DNA from: Misgurnus anguillicaudatus
Lineage: Eukaryota; Chordata; Actinopteri; Cypriniformes; Cobitidae
Length of the DNA stretch: 64,000 nt
NCBI RefSeq assembly: GCF_027580225.2
Contig: NC_073358.2
Location: 8,561,501-8,625,500 of the forward strand
Direction of reading: 5' to 3'
Position numbers and translations under genes: made by a program. The notes under the pieces were generated by a model. That model was not told the DNA's origin. It did not search any database and worked only from the letters and a program-made list of their open reading frames with translations. This document shows, in pieces, positions 49,701-58,000 of this stretch (positions are counted from its first letter, which is position 1; each line of letters starts with the position of its first letter).

Positions 49701-50692
49701 AGGGCCCTGGAATTAAATAAAGCCTTTGAGATAGACCACTCACAGCTGGTTTCGCTTGTTGGTGTCATCCAACATAACCAACATCTTCAATAAAATCTTT
49801 TATTGCAACAAAATGCTATCGAGTTAAATGATTTATATCAACCATACTAAAAATCTTTTTACAAACACCAGCTTAATCCCAGCCCGGCAGAGATGCACTG
49901 CAGCTGGTTGAGCTAGTAAAACTGTCCAAAAACCCTCCAAAACCACACCAGCCACACTTTTGTATTATATCCAAAGCTACTTGTAGTACTTTTTTAAGGA
50001 TACATATTTTATCAGTCAATGCATTCCCCAGAGATGTAAAACGAACGACACTGGAATTCTCAGTGGCATCTTTTACCACTTAAGTTACATAAACACTCCA
50101 GCTATGACCAGTAAACCATCTAAGGCTGATTTATTTAGCAAGAAGGCCTAGATTTGTTATGGAAGTTCTTTAAATTCATTAATCTTTAACTTTCCTCCTA
50201 GCTAAATGTGTATAAACCAGAGCACTGTGAATGTGGGACAACTGAATATATTTATACATCAAAACAAAAGACAAACCTTGATGCCTGTCAAGCCGGGATC
50301 TCCGGAACGGCCTTCATCTCCTTTATGTCCGATGTTGCCTCTTTCACCCGTTTCACCCTCCATTCCTGCATCTCCCTTTTCACCCTACAGTAAAAGTACA
50401 GTAAATCTAAGTGCACTAACCAGCACTAATACAATAATCCAGCATTTAAAGGGACACTCCACTTTTTTTGAAAATAGGCTCATTTTCCAGCTCGATTAGA
50501 CCATTCGCATTGCGCTAAAAATAACCAAAGAGTTTCAATGTTTTTTCTATTTTAAACTTGACTCTTCTGTTTTTTTTTTTTGTTTTTTTTTATTTTGCAA
50601 ACAGACAATTACAATATTTACAGATTAGAAGTGAAATGCAAAATACAAATACACAGATCCACAAAACATACATAACAACCAGTAAGAAATGT

Positions 50693-50739
<47 letters not shown>

Positions 50740-51999
50740 ACTGTAAATGTAATTGGATTTAAGAGTGGAAAATTTTTGAATAAAGGAGAATAAGTACAAC
50801 AGACATAATTAGATGTAAATAAATCAACAAAATGGATAAGGAGGGTGATAATAGCAATAATAATAATCATCATAATAGGAATATTATTAACAATAATAAT
50901 AATGAAAAATTATATTAATATGAAATGACAGATAGCAATAATAGTAATGATAGACAAATTAACAAAAATACTAATTTCATCCGGACTTAGGGGGAGAGTG
51001 AAGGATCAGGAAGAAGATAAAAAATCATATAAATAATAAGTAATAGTAGTTGTTATAGCAATAATAATATTAATGAATTAAATAAGTAAATAAATAATAG
51101 TAATATTGATAATGGTAATCTTAATATAATATCAATAATATTAATGATAATAGTAGATGTAATAGGGATGATGAGTAGTAAAAATATTAATAATGATAGT
51201 ATTGACAATGGTATTAATTATGGTATATTAATGATAATATTAATGCAGATATTAATAATAATGTGTTATAAAACTGCCTCTGACCCCCTCATGGCCATGG
51301 CATAGGAAAGACCCCCGCCAATGTGACTCTTCTGTAATTACATTGTGTACTAAGAATGATGGAAAATAAAAGTGGCGATTTTCTAGGCCGATATGGCCAA
51401 AAAAATAGTCCCCTTAGTAACTTTCAATAGCAGGGGTCTATTTTCGGGCACTACGTAATATCATTGCGCCTCCTGCAGCCATGTTACGACAGCAAAGTCC
51501 TTGATTATTATGCCAGAATGAGAGTATAGTTCCTAGCCAAATCTGCCTAGAAAATCACAACTTTTAATTTTACGTCGGTCTTAATACACGATGTAACTAC
51601 AGAAGAGTCAAGTTTTAAATCGGAAAAATATTGAAACTCTTTGGTTATTTTTTAGCACGATGCTAATGGTCTAATCAGATTCAATGGACCATGCCAAGCC
51701 ACGCCAAAAGTGACACCGCCAGACCCAGAGATCAGCTGAATGGACTCCAAAACTGCAAAAACCAAATGTTTAACTCTAGGGGAGCTGAAAAATGAGTCTA
51801 TTTTCAAAAAAAGTGAAGTGTCCCTTTAAAGTCCCTCTGGTTGCACCTGGTTAAGAAAACAACTCTCCTTTGAATCGCATGACGCCTTACAGCTGGTTAG
51901 GAGGATCAATAATGAAATGTCATAACATGAAGTCAAATATTTTCTATCCAAGCAAAAATAAACATATTTGCAGTTTATTGTTCATCACAAGCACACACG

Positions 52000-52034
<35 letters not shown>

Positions 52035-55000
52035 GCACACACACACACACTTTTCAGACCTTAGCTCCATCAGGACCGCCCGGACCAGCCTCCACATCAG
52101 GACCAGGATCACCCTAAAAGACAACTTCCTCATACATCTCTACTATTTTAAAGACAGTCACAAATATAGTTCATAGTAATGTGTAAAGTGACATACTCTA
52201 GGTCCAATCAAGCCTTGCTCTCCCATATTACCAGGAGATCCAACATCACCCTAAAATAAAAAGGGGTGTCTAAGTATAGATGAAATGCACTATAAATCAC
52301 TTTGGATTAAAGTGTCTGTCAAATGTGTAAATGTATATGCAAAGTAGAAGTGAAACCACAACAGATGCTTCACCTTCTCTCCTGGTTCACCTGGTAAGCC
52401 CCGCTCTCCAGCTTTTCCCGGCAGTCCCTTTTCAATAAACCAAAACACATTAGGATGTATCTTTGTGAATGATATGAAAGCTCTATTGTGTCTATATTGA
52501 CTTGCTTACTAAAAACAAATTTATGATTTGCTGCAAAATCTGTTACTTGTTTGTTTTTAATTGTTTATTGTATTGGGCAAAACTTACCATTGCTCCAATC
52601 TCACCCAATGGACCTACAGTTCCAGGTGGCCCTGAAAGACCCTGTAAACAGACAGAAGACAGTGATGACAACTACTAACTAAATTAAGAAGGGACATATG
52701 ACCTAATTTGAGATGAGAATAGCACATTGTCTACATAATTTGAGATAAAATAGCGCATCGTGCTTTTGGCTTAATGCTAATTTCTCAAGTTGTACGCATG
52801 TTTACTTTTCTTTAATTGGTGGTGGTTGAGGATAATCCTCCATTCATATGTAAAGCGTTTTGAGTGCTGCAGAAAAGCGCTATATAAATGTAACAAATTA
52901 ATTAATGAATTAATTGAAACACCTATACAGTGCAACAATACAGTATGTTATGACAACAACTACAGTAAGTATAGATCTCCAGTTTGTAAAGAACATAAGA
53001 GTATGTCTCCGTTATGTTTTTTCACTAATTTAATAACGTGTGATTGACTTGATAACAATCTATTTAAGTGATAGTTCGTTGTGCAAGTATTGTTAGAGGT
53101 AAAACCACATATGAACCCCCAAAGTTGTTAGAAATGGGTCTGTGTAACGCTTCACAATTCAATTTTCAGACCATACATTGTAAATGCAAAAATAAAAAAT
53201 GAAACTCAACGTTATTTTTTTATTTTTCTGGATAACCTCATCATTGGACTATTGTCATTTTCTCTCCTTTTCTTAATTTTGTTTTTATGGAGCCAGAATG
53301 ATCTCAATAATAATTCACGCAAAAAACATGATGCACACATACGTAGTCAAATTCACACGCATGAAACCTAATTCACGTGCACAAAATATATACAAAATGG
53401 TAAATGCACGTTTAAGTTATTACTTTATTTCATATTGGTTCATAAATTAATATTGCTAAAATAACACACATTTCCGTTATAATTAAGCCAGATTGCGCAA
53501 AAGATGTGCAAAGCTGAACTCCTTGAGTGCTGCGCTCTTGGCAGGTTATGATTGGTTCAATAGTGAGCTCGCATCTGATTGGCTAAAGCAGTGGTCTCAA
53601 ACTCCAGGCCCGCGGGCCATTTGTGGCCCGCCCTCCCCCTCTCTGTGGCCCGCGTCAACTTTCAAAAATATAAAATAATCTGGCCCGCAGAAAGATTTTT
53701 ATTCACTTTTTTTATATTCGTTTGATTTTTTATTTAAACGTTCAAGTGTTCGTTCACATGTCGCGTCTAACAACGCGTTAAAACGAGTCAAAGCATTACT
53801 TTCCAAAGTGCTCGGGAGCGGAAGTTGCGCTCCGGGGCGTGGGGCGCGTCACCGGTTGCTACGCAGCCATGAACCGCACGTTCCGTGATGTCGAGGATCA
53901 CTGAATGCGTGATCGGATTTTAATTCCTCAACTGAACCTCGCGTCAATCATACCATTGTCACCATGCGATCAGTTAATCTGGTCGGGACTTTGTAGTGTT
54001 TGTCTAGAGAAGATTTGTTACTTCCGGGTGGATATCAGCTGTTACTCAGAGAAGATCGAGCTGCGGTGGGCTTAGTTCACCTCACGTCACAGCATCTAAT
54101 GGAAACACCGCATATGGAGGCAGAGCGGTATATGTAATGCAACACATTTTAAACTACAGATAAGAAAAGAGCCATCAAAGTGCCCAGGTTGAGAAAAGAT
54201 GAGGAGAAATGTAAAGAAGATAAAAGTATGTATACTGCTATATATAATGAAGTATAATATATTATTATGTAGCTTTCTATTCAAATACACATAGAGCAGT
54301 ACTATTATTTTTTCTGTCCAATATATCTTATATAACATGGACTAATTCAAAAGTTATGGGATCACTTTCAATTATTAATATTTTCCCACATATAATAGAA
54401 CATTTATGAAAACTGAAATAACAAAGAACATAATGAAGTCAATACTATGACTGAAAACAATCCAAAATAAATCAAAACAGAAACACTTACTGGTGGTAAT
54501 TTTTATAATAGTTTATAAATGTATACAGGAATTAAATTTGTTAGTTTAGTGCAAGGTTTTAATAGGTCTTAGTTAAGATTAAGAAAAGATTTACTTAGGC
54601 TACTTTTATAAAATAATGTATATTAAAAAGATAAAACCATTGCTTATATATTTTCAAGTATTATTATACATTAAATAATAGAAATTTAACATGACATTTA
54701 CAGAAACATTGTACTTTTTTGAACGTTAAAATAGCTCTGCGGCCCCCCGATGAACTGTCTGTCTTAAAAATGGCCCCAAGCCAGTTTGAGTTTGAGACCC
54801 CTGGGCTAAAGAGTACCAGTGACCCATGTTGGCGCTGCCAGGAAAGTCTAAAAAAACTGACACATGAATCCAAGGCGATTCACAAACAAAAAAGTCGATT
54901 CGCACATTCTCAGTCACGAAAAAAAAAACATTCAAAACTTTTCTGCACAGTTGTACATTTGTGAATTGTGTTTTTCGTTTGTGAAACATATTGTGTGAAA

Positions 55001-58000
55001 ATATATAAATATAATATCATATATAATTTGGCTATGCGTGTGTGCATCAAGTTTTTTGCGTGAATTATTATTGAGATCATTCTGGCTCCATATACTTTTA
55101 CTAAATTGTAATTTAAGAAATGAAAATTTGAACAAATTAAAATTAAGCAATTTTCTTTTTGTATTTTTCACTTTTCTGTATGCGCTGTGGGCCATACATT
55201 AGCAGGGGGGTATGACGCACACTCTTTCAGCGTCATTTTACTGTAATGATGTGAGCACACATATAAATTGTCCACGGCCTATTTGTATTGTGATTATTTC
55301 AGATTACTCTTTCAAAGCATGTCCAGTAACAGTGTTAAGATTAATCAGAAAAATTTATCGCAGTACTGACAGAAAGACGATCATTAATTTGCTATGGCGT
55401 ATTTAATACATCATAGCATTTAATGACGCTATTTGGTATTTTGGCCAAAGAATGCGAGATAGAAAGCCATGTATCATGTCAAATGTGTATTTGTTAGCCT
55501 GTATTTGACGTGATACATGCTTTATATCTCACATTATCTTATCGTGGGCCAAATGACAGCCAATGTCCATTAAATACGATTAGAATGATGAGATTAGAAG
55601 AAACAAAGACTGGATTTCACTTTTGACCTAACTCGGTCAATATTAAAAATATCAAGGTAATATTTTCACAGAATGTTCTTTATATTATGTTAATTGATTT
55701 CAAAATTCTTTTAGCTGGTTTTAACAGGCAGAGTCGTATATAATTTTAAAAGAGAAGCGTACAGGTTCTCCTAAAATTCCCTTCGCTCCTGGAGGTCCAG
55801 TTGGTCCTGGAACACCCTGGAATGGGAAATATTTATCAGAGTTGTATAGTGTTTCAAGCTTATATAAGAAAACAGTTATTTTATTTACTCACCAGAAATC
55901 CAGTCGCTCCTGCTTCACCAGTTTCACCAATTTTACCCTAATACAGATTAAGAAATTAATCCATTGGTAGCGGTAGTTTGTATAATCCAAGTCAGTGCTT
56001 TCCAATCCTGGTCCTCGAGCACCCCCGCCCAAAGTTTTTGATGTCTCCTTATTTAAAACACCTGATTTAACTTATCAGCCTTGCAAATGGTAAACATTTA
56101 TCCCTAACAAGCTGATGAGTTAAATCAGATGTGTTAAATAAGGAGACATCTAAAACTTTTTGGGAGGGGGTGCTCGAGGACCAGGATTGGGAAGCACTTA
56201 TCTAAGTGACCATCTATCCTATTAAAATCGCCGCTCTGGACAGTTAAAGGTGCAATGTGGGATTTTAAGAAGGATCTCTAGGCAAAAATGCAATATAATA
56301 CATAACTATATTATCAGTGGTGTATAAAGATCTAACATAATGAACCGTACCGTTTTAATTACCTTAGAATGAGCCATTGTTACACCACGGGTCTCCATAC
56401 ATGGAAATTGCCATCATGTTACCCATCATACTACTACAGTACCCCTAAACAGACAAACTGCTCTACAGGGCGTGTTTTGTCACTACGCTTTCTCAGACAA
56501 TGACGTGTTTGTCCTGTGCCGGCTACTGTAGCTTCTCTAATGCGCTTCGAAAAGACTGAGCCGTTGGTTGCAATTCACAATCTCAACACTATATGCTGAT
56601 AAAATCACACATTGCACCTTTAAAATGTGTGAAATGCTTTGTTAGCAATTTTGCTATCAACTTTTTATCATTTTTGCATGCTAACGCTGATTTTAAACAG
56701 CCAGTGTGAACAGGTGCATCACCACTTTTAAAGATGGATTCCTCATTCCTCCACTATTTATCTCATTAAATAAATGATCTCATTATTATGCAAATAAGAA
56801 CCCAACACAGATCTGTATTAACAATATCGAGTGTGAGAACCCCTAATCATAAAGAAATTTCTAGACATAATCTTTGAAAAGCAACAGTGCAGGTCATCTC
56901 CATAATCCGTCTAGTTTGCAATTTTTAATATCTAGGAAGATGTGAAACAAATGAAAATACTGTAATTATACCATTGGTCCGGTAAAACCCTCTTTTCCTG
57001 GTGGCCCTTCAGGACCCTGAAGAAAGAAGACAAAATCCAAACTAGTTTCAAGCATCTTTTCATTGATTTTCCATTGTGAGTAACAGAATCTCTTATCAAA
57101 TTATCCTCCTTTATTCTGTTTTATTTAAACCATAAGCATGTATTTTGGAAAGTTTAATAGACGTTTTGTGCCGAGTTGTTTTGCTTAAAATTTTTATGCG
57201 TTTCACATGTTTTTTGTTCTGTGGTGTGGAGAAATAGCTTCTCATCATAGTACAACAGTGTTGCTTTTAATGTTTCAGTGTTTCAATGTAAGATGCTTTA
57301 GGCACCACCAATGTACATTTTAAATGATGTGTTCCTGTAGCTTAACTGGTACAGCATTAGGTTACCATTGCAATTTCTGAAATACACTGTGAGTCGCTAT
57401 GGATAAAAGTGTTTGCCAAATGCAAAAATAGTAATATTTTAAACTTTACAAACTAAAATAACTAGCTTCCGGTAACAACCAACGCACGTTCACAAGAAAG
57501 TGCATTTCCATTGTATGACGTAGGACGTAGCATATGAGAAGTACTGGAGAAAAGAGACCCTACACTGAAAAAGGATGCGTTGTATATTACCAGACGCTGC
57601 GTCATGAAATGAAACTTGGGTAAAACCACCAGCGTTTGCCCATCTGAATAAACAGTAAAACTAGTCCATCCTATAGGCGACGAGATATGATACCGGAAGG
57701 CATAAAAGGGAAGCGCGTGTCAGCTACGGAAAAAAGTGAAGCGAGCGCTACATGCACAATGAGTGGGCCAATGAGACACAGCGTCTTGTTCCCTATTTTA
57801 GGGAAAAGAGGTTACAATCGTAACCGAGATGTTATTTTAGTAAGTAAAGTTTCAAATATTCAGATTTTTCTTACAAAATTGCATCGATTGCAGTGGCGGC
57901 CGATGACTTCCTTTTTCGAGGGCGCACGATGCAAAGTTCGTCACAACATGTACTGTATGTAGCCTGTCATGTGTGTGGTTCGTAATTTCAAAATATATGT

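Noticed and set aside
50558..50873. ORFs with Cys-Val or Thr-His runs
   Set aside because: They are translations of the (GT)n tract in both directions.
57335..57422. Possible tRNA gene
   Set aside because: Only the 5' tRNA-like part is present, with no B box and no foldable 3' half. The tail marks it as a SINE remnant.
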